A stretch of 64,000 nt of DNA from positions 20,480,501-20,544,500 of the forward strand of contig NC_088113.1 of the NCBI RefSeq assembly GCF_036370855.1. The letters run 5' to 3'. Shown in pieces: positions 22,701-34,110 of this stretch (within the stretch, counting starts at the first letter, position 1; each line of letters begins with the position of its first letter). The position numbers and the translations under genes are program-made. This DNA is from Dromaius novaehollandiae. Lineage: Eukaryota > Chordata > Aves > Casuariiformes > Dromaiidae. Under the pieces are notes generated by a model. It saw only the letters and a program-made list of their open reading frames with translations, was not told where the DNA came from and made no database searches.

Positions 22701-25274
22701 TGCCTTGAGAGATAAGATCTAGTGCTCTTGCAGTGGAGAGCGTGATTCTGGGGAAGGGACCTTTTTTTGGCAGTGAGTAATTTCCAGCGTGACCTTGTTT
22801 CTTACACTGCAGCGCTTTGGCTTTGCTGGCCCTTTTGCTGAGTATTTGTGCAACAGAAAAATGGGTGTAGCTGCAGCACTGCTCTGACATTTTTTCCTGC
22901 TCAAAACCCACTTCTAAGCAGCCAGCAGAAAAAGAGCAGTGCAGAGATGGAAAAGGCAGTGTCCTTTTGCTCTGGGACCCTTGGTGTGTGCAGCGAATGA
23001 TGGTTCAGTTAGATTTCAGGCTTGGGCACATGACATTATTAGAGAGCTCGTTGCCTGCAGCAAGTGGTCCAGTGTATATTAATGGTAAGCAGCCGGGTGA
23101 GATCCGTGCTCTTCACTGAAACCATCTCTGGCACAAAGCTGAGCCGCGCTGTCACGCAGAGGCAGGTTGCAAGTTCCCCTTGCTGCACTGGCAGTCGTGA
23201 CATCCTGTCTAGACCTGGTGGGTAATGCTGCCTTGCATAAGGCACTGCGAAACACGACCAAAGGCTTTAGGAGAATCTGAGCAGAGTAAAAATAAAGCTT
23301 TCCTATGTTGAAGGCAATTGCCCTGAACTAGCCAGGGAGCAATAGGCACGGCTGCTCTGGGAGGTATCTGTTGGTCATCTGCTAGCTTTCTGCTACATGT
23401 GCAGAAAATGCAGCTATCTGCACCTGGAGAGTAAATGGGTGCCAAAGAGCCAGAGCATTAAGTGTGAGTACTGTTTCAAAAAGTACCTTGTGTCTGTCCA
23501 AACATTGTAGTTGCATGCAGTGAGTGAGTACAAAATAGCATATAAAAATTAAAAATCAGGTTTTTTGTTGTTTTCTGAGTTTCCCCTTTCCCTCGGGTAA
23601 GTAGAGATGTATTTTGCTTTCTTATAGAAATGTATGCTTAAATATGCTGGTGGGAGACAGGGATTTGGCTCCTAATGCATTGGCTGTGGTCCAGCATGAG
23701 TGATATTTGTTATCTGAGATGTCAGTGAAAAGAGATGCCACTGACTCAGTTGCGCTGTGGTTTATTAACTAGGTTCTGACTCAGGCTGTGAATTTTTTTT
23801 TTTTTTTTTTTTTTTTACGTTAACCCCCGCTGAACAAGACCGAGCTGAAGATAACACATTTTAAACAATGTTGTGATCAGCTTGGCAGGTGGTGGTGCAG
23901 AGACAGTAATGTGGATTTAATGTTTCCAGGAGCTGCGGGTAAGCTGGGAGAAGAGCGAGGAGAGGCTTCTGTTTCCAGTGCCGCGGCTCTGTGCTAGGTT
24001 AGACTTGAGACTGTGTTTGGTATGACTAGGGAGGCCTGTCTGAGAAGAGTCGAGTGATTAGAGTAGAGGTGCAAAACAAATGGTTAGCAGGAAGGGTGGC
24101 CGTGACGTCCCTTTTCTGCCAGCCTTTTGCTGCGTGCTTCCGCACTCTGAAGCAAATATCTCCGTCTGCGTTTGCTTGCCAAGTGCTTTTAGCTGCGCCC
24201 GGCTGCGTGTTGCGTGCGCCACTGCCTCGGGAACGGCACCATTCCCACACAGCCCGCAGTGAGTAACCGAGCTCCTACTGCTGCTAATGTAGGAGTAATT
24301 TCTGATTTGTGATACCAAGGCTGCTGGGATCTATGGGCTATAACGGGTCTGTGAAAGGTGACTAAGAAAAGCAGGTTTCTTGTCACAAGGCTAAAACACG
24401 GTGTGTGGGCTCTGCATTGCCATCAGAGATTGCTCAGCAGTCCGCAGACTGAAAGAAGTTGATAATTACTGATCTTGCTTAATAGCGAAAGGAAAATATA
24501 TCCCCCGCTTTCCTTTCCTAAGTGACATGGCTAGGTCAGTGCCAGCTTCTCGTGCCTGTTAAGGAGAGGGCAAAGCAAAGGGATGGGGTTTTGCTCAGCT
24601 GTCGCAGGGTGCCAGGGCTGGGCACCTGGTATTCCTGAACTGCCCCGTGAGCCAGCGGGGAGAGAGGGGCTTTGCCGGGGGGACCCAGAGCAGGCGTCTC
24701 CCCGTCCCTGCTGCCCTCTCCCCGGCTGCTCCAGCTGCCCTCGGGGCCCTCTCTGGGCTTTGCACTTCTGTTCTCTGCAGTTCGTGGTCGTCGGTGCTGA
24801 GGCAGGCGTCCCGGGTCGGCTCACGCGTGCTCCCGGGGTGGTTGAGAGCTCAGGGGAACACGTTCTCCTCCGTACCCCTGGGATCCCAGCACGGCAGCAG
24901 CCCTGGGATGGGGATAAAGCACTGGACCCGGTTTGACATTTGAAGGCCACTGGACTTCTCCACTGGGCTGCAGCAAGCCTTGGAGCTGCTGCCCTGGAGT
25001 GCCTGCAGCGCTGAGAGCCCTGCCAGGTCTCCTGCCTGCGTGGGCCGGGTCTGGCCAGGCTCCTCCCTCAGGGCTGGTCCCTTCCCCTCTGTCAGCTCTC
25101 CCTGGGGTCTTGGAGATGTTGCATCTTACTTCTCCTCTTATCAAATCTCGGTCTAGCTCTGATCGGTGCCTGCAGTGCTCTCTGACAAACCAGGCGACTT
25201 CTTCTGCGCTCTGAGCCAGGAGGCCGCGGCGTCCCTGCCGCGTGCCTGCGAAGGACGCGGTCGTGCCTGCAAGG
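16800..25274. other. Gene-poor interval between NSFL1C and the MFSD2-like gene
   Basis: About 8.5 kb that is AT-richer than the rest of the window. Open frames are short and none shows a domain, signal peptide followed by a splice pattern, or family resemblance. A 24-base T run lies at 23793-23816. Untranslated exons or regulatory DNA of the transporter gene, or a non-coding RNA, could lie here unseen. Confidence 0.6.
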
Positions 25275-28200
25275 ATGCTTCCCGGCGGTCACGACGATGC
25301 TGAGCTGCCCAGGCTCAGCCAAGAGGGAGCTCTCCCGCAGACGAGGGTGGTCCACAGCGAGGTAAGATCAGCGTCCAAGGGTGCTCCTTTCTCACACGCA
25401 CAAGCGCGTTTCACACGTGCGCGCTAACCCTTGCGAGCGCACACCCACGCCGAGCCTAACCGGATCGAGCAGCCACAGGCTGTGGGGGTGTTTCGAAGTG
25501 TTTATGACTCAAGCTCGAGAACACATTGTTGAAAGGAAGGCTCTGCATTTTTGTTGTTGTTGCTGACTTTCAAGTGAAATGGGCAGAGACGTGCAGAGCT
25601 CTGTCCTGCCTGCTGAGAACATAAAGGGAACAAAAGCTGCCACAAAACCCTACAGTCGAGAGAAATGTCTTTGTAATTTTAGAAACAGAGCTGCTGGGGA
25701 AACGATATGTTGTATGAGTAAGTGCTCCACAGCGGTGGTGCAAAGCTAATGCTTCAGCCATCCCTGTGGGACAAGGTCGATCTGTGCTTTGAAATCCAAG
25801 GGACCTGCCTCTCACTGTCTGCAGTAAAAGGCAGAAAATAAACTGAGACCACAGGCTGGGAGAAACAAGCCGCCTGCTGAAATTTCCCAGCGAGGGAAAT
25901 GCAGGTGCTCTTCTCCCCTGTGTTTGCAAGGCGGGACTGATCCTGGCCCCCTGATCCTGGGCTCTTCAGCCGGGTGGGCACAGCAGCACCGGTGCTTTCT
26001 CTGCAGCGTGTGCTGTGCAGGAGTTATTGCTACTCGCTGCGTGAGGGAAAGGCACGTGGTGTCTTTTGGAAAGCTGCTATTTGGGACCGTGCCTGTGTTT
26101 TCAGAGGCTGCTTCCTGCTACCGTTACAAGGAAGGTCTGTCTTCCCTCAAGGATGGCTGTCAGCTCGAGTGACGTTAGCAGCACAGTGACGTTAGTCCAA
26201 ACAGGCTGTAAAACCTGCAGGTTGCCCTTTCACCCCACGGGAGTGAAAGTGGCAATGAAGCAATCCTTACCTTGATTTCTCTACTACCCTGTCTCTTGAC
26301 GGGATCCTGCAGTCTGTTGCTCAACCTCTTGCACAGCTCCCTCTGCACCAAATATTCGTATCTTGTCACTCTGTGCTCTTCTGCAAAACTTCTGTTGTAG
26401 GAGCCTGAAGCCTTTTATAGCCATGTCTGGACAAGACCTGCCACCGGGGATGGCCGTTTGCACTGCGTGAGTGGAGGAGCCTTGCCACACGTTTTCGGAA
26501 AGGGCTGTGTATTGCTGGGTGCAGGACAGCAACCTGCCTGCAGCTCTGGGCTGCGCTGGAGCTCGAGCTGCTCAGTGACTTGGCAAAGCAGGAACATGGC
26601 GTAAGCCAGGAACCTGAGTCCCTTATGAGCAGCTCAGTGCCAGTACTTTAACCAAGGCAGCCTGCGGTGAGGTGGGAGGTGAGCTTTGGTCTCCCAGCGT
26701 CTAGTTCTGCACTGCAACTCCACCAATGTTCTTGCTATTGCAACTGAATGGCCTCTAATGACAGTCCGCTCGTTGCAGCGCTAGCTACCAGGCCAAGTCA
26801 ATGCACCCTGTTCAGCCGAGTGCCAAGGAAAATCAGAGCCTCAGCTGGCCATCTGTTTTCTGCGTAGTCTAATTCTGCATTTTACTGTATATTCTTGCTC
26901 TTGGATGATGCAGAGGTGTATCATGCTAGACAGCAAGTTCATTTGGGGGCTGGGAGCATGTCAGTCCTGTAGGTTACCTCTGGGAACTTGCCAGATATTT
27001 GAGGCTTGGTAGAGTATTTACTAAACTAACCACATCCCGTTAAAATACAGGCTTCGCCATCAGCTCTCTTCCTGTGCACTGAAACATTCCCTGTGCTTTC
27101 TCTGTCACTCTCTAGAGATCCCCTGGATTCTGGCCTTTGCAGTCTATGCTTGGACTGCCCTCGTTACAGTCACTTTAAGCCTGATACAATTTGTACTTTT
27201 TAATACTAAAAACATGAACCACAGGACTGTGCCTCAACAACAGAGGAGGGACATGTTAGAACAGCTCAGCAGGTAGCTCTGTGTTTGGAATTAGATGCGT
27301 ATCTCACTTATGTCAGTGGCCTGTGACCTCATGCAAACATACCTCCAAGGAGAATCAAGGTGAAACACAAGAGATGTGTCCCTGGTGATGAGCACGTGCC
27401 AGAGATGAGCCGACAAGGCAGGAGCCCGCTGAACAGCATTTGCCTTGGAGCTGTGGGTGGTCAAGGACTGAATGTGTGCTGGTGGGTTGGAGTGAGGAGA
27501 GATGCTGTCAGTGTGCCCAGCTCCTAGGAGCGGTTCTTCAAGATGACCTGAAGACTCATGAAGAATACAAAATTCTGCAGAGTAGGACCTCACCAGCCAG
27601 GCTGCAGGCCTAAGGGCAGGTTACATGCTAGATTCATGTCGCACTGATCCACCGGGTTTACCAGCAGATGGGGGAGCACCCCACGGCACCCCAACTGCCG
27701 TGTCCATCTTGCTCGTGGGAATTGGGTGGAGTCATGTCCAGCCAAAGGAAAGGTACGTGTATCTTCGCAGGGGAGAGAGATGATTCAGAGTTTAGACTGG
27801 TCTCGGAACCCAGCAGATGCGATGAGCGAAGGCTGGAGGTTAACTGTCAGCCAAGGGTTTGTATCTGTTCTCAGACCAGCTTGTTCCTCGGTGTCTCGGT
27901 TCCAGGAGAAGCCAGGACTGCCGCTCCACAGAAAGGTTTGCTATGCTATTGGGGGCATTCCCTACCAGATGACAGGAAACGCCCTTGGGTTTTTCCTCCA
28001 GATCTTCCTTCTGGATGTTGTGCAGGTGAGTGTCCATGTGAGATGGGGTTAATCTGCAAAGGGGCTTAGCATGAACTGGGCAGACTGGAGCAAGGGTGGA
28101 GTGTGGTGGGTGACCAAAGCCCTTGGAAATGCTCATCAGAATTAAGCACTAAAACTGGAACAACTGGATTGCTGGTGGGCATACAGGAGATGTTTCCAGG

Positions 28201-31200
28201 CCATTGCAAGCCTTAGAGTGGTCCCCAGGGGATGCAGCTGAAATATTGGCTAGAGCAATCTGCATCATGCTGAATGTTCACAGCTCACAGCTTTTCACCA
28301 GGACTTCTTTCCCTCTTGAGCTGTGGTTTCTGATTCCCCCCACAGCTGGAGCCAGTCCATGTCTCTTTGATCCTTTTCCTTGGAAGAGCCTGGGATGCAG
28401 TTACTGACCCTGCTGTTGGCTTCCTAGTCAGCAAGAGCCCAAGGAGAAAATATGGCAAGCTGGTCCCATGGTGAGTGTCCAGGCTGGAGCCTCAGGAGGG
28501 TCTGTGTTGGGCTTGAATTCCTTCAGTGTTAGCACAAGGAGACAGTTGGGATGCCTCATAACGTAGCTTGCAGAGGGGTCCATATGTCATGGTAATGAAA
28601 GAGGAGGAGAGTATTTCAAACTCGTACACTTGCTGTTTCCTCGAGTCCTCATGTTTCTAGGGTTGTGGGGTTTGGTGCTCCATGATGCTGCCTGGTGGCT
28701 CATGCACATTTTGGCAGTCAGCTGTGTTAGGACCTTTCCACCAGTCTCTAACCATGGGCAGATCTTGTACTTAGAGGGTTACTGCTGTCCACAAAGCTCT
28801 GCTGCAGAACTAGGACTTTAAGCATTCAAATAAGAAAATAAGCAATTTTGGACAATTTAGACATTCATTTTTTGTCTCAACATTTGTGTCAACCCCCACC
28901 TCCAGCCTGACAGATGGGCACTCACTTGAGCAAATCTCCTTCCTCTTGCAGACCTTGATCTTGCAGTAGCCAAGCTGTGGTTTGGAGGTCGGGGGAAGGA
29001 GTCATGCTGTGTAGCTCAGGTTCCGCAATGAGAAACCTGACCTCATCTGAGGGTCATATCTGACCAGCTCTGCTTCCTCTCCAGGATTGCATGCTCCACA
29101 CCATTTGGGGTGCTTTTCTACTGCATGATGTGGTCCACCCTCCCTGATGCCACCCCCATCTCCCTGAAGTTCCTGTGGTACCTGTTCATGTACAGCTTCT
29201 TCCAGACTTGCATGACTGTAAGGAACATGGTGCCTGGGGCTGACTGTACTACACACCATCAGCTGGGGAGTCCCGGGGGCCTGGCTGGGTCTGAGGGAGC
29301 TCTGGCTGGGGAGGAGGGAGCAGGATGCGAGTTCTCCCTGCTGCAGACCATCCCGGCAGGGGATGGGGAGATGAAGCAGTGCATTTTAATGCTGGGATTT
29401 GGGTGGACTGCCTCTAAGTGGTGATGTGAACCTCTCCATCACTGGTTTGGGAGAAAAAAGCAAATCGCAGAAGAAGAGGGTGAAGAGCTGCCTGTGTGCA
29501 GGGGTGTTATGGAAGGCAGCATTATCTGCTGTATTTAGGAATGAGGGGATCATAACAGGCAAAGCAGGGAGGCAGCAGCCAGAGGTGTGTTTGAACTGTG
29601 CTCTTCCCCAGTGCTACCATGTGCCGTATTCTTCCCTGACAATGTTCCTGGGAGGAACCCAGAGAGATCGTGATTTAGCCACTGCCTACAGTAAGTGACT
29701 GTGCCCCTACAACCCCAGGGCTGCCTGCCTTCCCACGAGACCCTCCCTGGAGGAGACGGGAATAAGTTCCTCTGGCTTTGAACAGGCTAAAGTTGCACAC
29801 TGAATCTCACCCAAGAGAGCATGAACAAATCTGCTTGGGGTCCCTATGTCATTGCAGTGAAAGAGGAGGCTGGATGGGGTGAGCCAGGAAAATGAGACCA
29901 GTGGCGGCTTCTGCAAAGAATCCACCTGCAGAAGCATTTATTAAATGTGGATGCTCCCTAGGGGACCCAGACCCCAGACTTAGTGGCTCCAAACACTAGA
30001 GTGTTTGCGGCTGGAGCCAGGAGAGAAGAATCAAAGCAGGTAGAAATAGCAGGTCTCATCTCCTTCTGGGACAGCTCTGGATGTTGGTGCCTCCAAGCCT
30101 ATACCCAAAGCTGGTCTCTTATCCTTCCTGAGGGAAGTCCCTCTGTGGCCAGAAAGTGGGACTGAAGTCTCTTGGTTGTCCTGACAGGAATGGGGATGGA
30201 GGTGTTCAGCACGCTCCTCGGATCAGGAATTCAGGGGCAGATTGTGGGCAGTTACCATGCCCATATGATGAACAGCTGTTACGTGTTGAATGGGACCCAG
30301 GCCAACACCAGCTCCTCCAGCCCCACAGACTCGCTGGAGAACACGGTAAGGGCTGGCCAGTCTGCTCTCTGCTCCTCCCTGAAGCTCGGGGGCAGGCGCT
30401 GCTGGCTGTGCTCTTAGCTGGGTGCGTGGTACCTGCATTGTGATTTTGCACTGTCTGTTGTCTGCCAGCGTAGGGCCTACGTATTTGCATCCCTGGTCCT
30501 GGGCTCAATCTATTGCCTGTCCTGTCTGATTCTCATCTTTGGAGTAAGGGAAGAGCCTGGTAAGGTCCGTTTTGATGCAATGTGGATGGTGAGGATGGGC
30601 TTGTAGGGGGAGGCACGAGGCAGAGGGAGCTAGGCACGTGCAGGCTGGATGACTTTCAGTGTGGGGCACAGAGACACAGCACCTGCTTGGATACCAAGAC
30701 TCCTGCCTTCCTGGCTCTCTGGGAATAGCCGTCAGCTTTGCAGCCTTCTAAGTCTGCGCTGGCAGCATCTTGCTCCAGCAGTGGACTGCAGAGACGTTCA
30801 TGAGAAAGGAAGGTCCAGGCTGTCTGAGAGCTCCTGCTAGGAGACGGCAGTCCGGGGCAAGGTTTGCAGCTCGCTGCTCCACTGTGCTGAGTGGGTCTTG
30901 CAAACACGCAGCCTGCAGAGCAGTTGGCTTAGCCTGCTACGGTGTGCAGTGCAAAGTGGTAAAATGGCTGTTGTCTCTGCACTGAGATGTCAGACTCAAA
31001 TAGCCCCTCGCTCAGCTGAGTTGCACCTGAGACATAACGGCACTATCCCCCCGTATCTCCCACCCCCATCTTGTCTGTTCAGGCAGCTCCAGTGCCAACT
31101 CTGCTGTCTCTCTTCCCAGGGCCCCTCAGCCCCCTGGGGAAGGTTGGGCTGCCCTTCACTAGCTGCCTGAGGATGATCATGGAGCACAAGCCCTACACCC

Positions 31201-34110
31201 AGCTGCTGTGTGGCTTCCTCTTCGCATCCCTGGCCTTCCAGGTGCGAGACCTGCTTCTGCAGGAGAAGAGCCTGGGAGATGAGATGCTCCAGGCAGGTTC
31301 TGCAGTGATAGACAGTGAACTCAGGACCCCAGCCATGAATGTCTCCGTGTTCCCTTCCCAGATTGCACAGGGGATCTTTGCCGTCTTCTGTACTCATGCT
31401 GCAGGTCTGGCCGGGAAGTTCCAGCATTTGGTGCTTATCATGTTGGTAAGCGAGCCCAAGAGAGACTTGCTGTCCCTGCTGTCCCTGCCTGCTTCGGCAG
31501 ATCCCTGGATTAGCTCAGCCCTCCAGGATGGTGGCAGCTCAGCCACACTTGGGGCGCTGGATCTCCTGGAGTCAGCACTGCTGCTTCTTCCTGTCGGCAA
31601 GAATGTCATCCAGGCAGATACTGGTGGAAACTGGAAGCATTGCTGAGAGTCCCCTCTGGTTCTCTCCTCAGGTCACAGCTTCCCTCTCTATTCCATTTTG
31701 GCAGTGGCTTTTGGGGAAATTTGGGAAGAAAACGGCTGTGTCCTTGGGCCTAGTGGTGAGTTTGCCCTCGGTCGCGGCTATGGACTGAGAAGCCTTGCAG
31801 GCAGACTGTCTTGCCCCCAGCTGCTCATGCTGTCTGGGGAGAAGAGCTGGCTGCCAAGCAGCATGGCCAGCCATGCGGGCACTTCGTTCTTCCCTCCCAG
31901 CCAGCTGAGGCAGGTGGCCCCGAGCACAGTGTCCTCTGCGCTGCAGGTGAGCAGGAATAGGAGGGTAGCTGATTGCAGCTCTGCGTTGCCATACGTCTGG
32001 CCACTGCTCATATCAATGACCACGGCTCTGCAGCAAGGTGTGGGGAGGCTGAGGGCCTGTCCCTGGGGTGGTGGATGAGTGAGGATGTTTGCAATATCAC
32101 CCAGCCTGGCCTGTGCTCTCAGACTCCATGGCTGCTGGGTCTCGTGAGCAGCACGTGATCGGATGCTGTCCTAATGCACTCACGTCACGTGCACTCGCAG
32201 CACCATCCTGCAGCCTCTTTCCTGCTCCAGGACCTTGCATGCTCAGTGCAGAATACCCGAGTTCTGCCAGCCAGCTCGGCGTGGGGTGTGGGGAGGGAAG
32301 TAAGGGCCAGGGTGCCTGCTCATCGAACACATTTGAGCTGCTGCCTAGCTCTGCAAGTCAGCAAGAAAGTCCCATTTGGCTTCTTTGCAGCATTAGGTAC
32401 TCAAATCCCTTTGCAGGTCTGCCTCAACGTTGTCTTCCTCACAGACATGTGGAGCAGCCATAGCAGATGCAGCTTTCCAGTTTAACCACTCGGCCCCATT
32501 TCCCTCTGTAACAGACCTTCCTTTACCCATGAGGAAGGCTTTGCTTCCAGTATCTGTTTGCGTCTGTGCAGGGCCTTCAGGCTGCACTGCACAGGGGAAG
32601 GAAGCAGCCCCTGTGCCACGAATCGGCTGCTCAGACCTTCCCCAGAGCCCCAGAACAGAATGTCCAGGGTCCACGTGCTGCTGGGGGGGTCTCTAGCCTT
32701 GCCCCTCTGTCTGAGCACGGTGATGCAGGGAGGCTGGGCAGGAGATGTGAGGTTTTAGCCGTTGCCTGTGAACGCGTGGGGAGGGGGAGCCCGGTCTTTG
32801 GTACGCCGGGCCAGTGCAAGATGCCCGTGAGCAGCAGAAAGGGCCCATATGCTGCTCCTTCTCCTCTCCCTCCCCCAGCTGATCATCCCGGCCCTGGTAG
32901 CGATCACCCAGGTGATGCACAGCTTCCTGGCCTTCGTCTTCCTGATGATCGTGGCAGGCTGCAGCATGGCTGTGCTCTATCTGTTGCCGTGGTGAGTGGA
33001 GGCATCTCTGAGCCAGTTGCTAGGTGGAGAGGAGGGGAAGGTTACTGGGAAAGCACCAAGGCAGGCCAAGGCTTCACTGCAACAGCTATTGGGATGCACA
33101 GGGACACATGCAAGTGGGATTGGGATTGTGATCCTAGTGGGTCCCCCTGGAGCATCATTCAGCCTGCATTCAGGGCTCCCTTCAGCTGTGGGATGCTGTG
33201 TAAAATGCTGCTTTTCTTCTGCCTTTCCCAAAGTAGCTGCTGCACTCTGTGAGACATTCTCTGCCCTGATTGCCTAAGGCAAAGGACACATGCTAAACAG
33301 TCTCCAAAGTGGGGTTCTGCAAGGGGTTTCTGCCTCTTTCTGCTGGTTGCAAAGGCCTGGGAAGGGTTGCAGTTGAGTTCGGCAGTGCTGGGTGGGTTTC
33401 ATGAACGCCTCTGTGGGGCTGTCTGTCCCCAGGTCCATGCTGCCGGATGCGGTGGATGATTTCAGGCTGAGGAACCCCAGCTGCCTGAACCTGGAGGCTC
33501 TCTTCTACTCATTTTATGTCTTCTTCAACAAGTTTGCAGGTGGTCTTGCTGTGGGGATATCGACACTGAGTTTACAGTAAGCCCCAAATGCTACCCTCCC
33601 TATTTTGCCAGCCCAGCATGGATCTTTTCTACTGCTCCTTTCTGGGTTGTCTGATAAGAAAGAGATGCTGGAATGGGTTGCAGGGATATCCAAATCTGTC
33701 TTTCCAACATCTACTGAGAGTAAGAGGAGGAGGGAATGGGAGTTCTCCAAAGTTGGGCCTCTGATTCCAGCCTCTAGTGGAGGGTGACAGAGGTGCCCGC
33801 TTGCCTTTTTGCAGTGGCTCAGTGGGGCTGGGGGAAGTGTGGCCATTCTCCGTGCTTTAAAGCCTTCCAGAGTTCCCCACTGGGGATCCTGGGCTGACAG
33901 CAGTGCCTTTCAACTGTGCTCCTCTCTAGTTTTGCAGGTTACCATGCTGGAGACTGCACGCGCAACCCCTCCGTCATCCTTGCCCTACGGCTGCTCATGG
34001 CCCCAGTCCCAATAAGTCTGCTGCTCATCGCCGTAATCATGTTCTCCATCTACCCCATCAACGAGGAGAGGAGGAAACAGATGAGAATGGAGATGGAGGC
34101 AATCGGGTAA
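25275..34110 (+). CDS. MFSD2-family transporter (sodium-dependent lysophosphatidylcholine symporter-like)
   Basis: Intact 506-residue major-facilitator protein. Exons: 25275-25361, 27906-28025, 28346-28470, 29085-29217, 29612-29690, 30188-30345, 30469-30559, 31120-31241, 31362-31445, 31672-31755, 32879-32991, 33433-33576 and 33930-34110 (1521 bases, phases consistent). MFSD2A imports lysophosphatidylcholine, including DHA-LPC, with sodium across plasma membranes. MFSD2B exports sphingosine-1-phosphate. Visible family marks: CYAIGGIPYQMTGNALGFFLQ in the first helix; the sodium-site aspartates Asp86 and Asp90 in GRAWDAVTDP; CYHVPYSSLTMF; GSGIQGQIVG; LLPWSMLPDAVDDF; and the essential helix-11 lysine (Lys432) in YVFFNKFAGG. 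The loop after helix 5 has sequons at Asn216 and Asn221. Cys212 and Cys456 fit the family's extracellular disulfide. Exon 1 is the least certain. The C-terminus is shorter than human MFSD2A and could be changed by splicing from 34106. Substrate is not decided. Confidence 0.9.
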
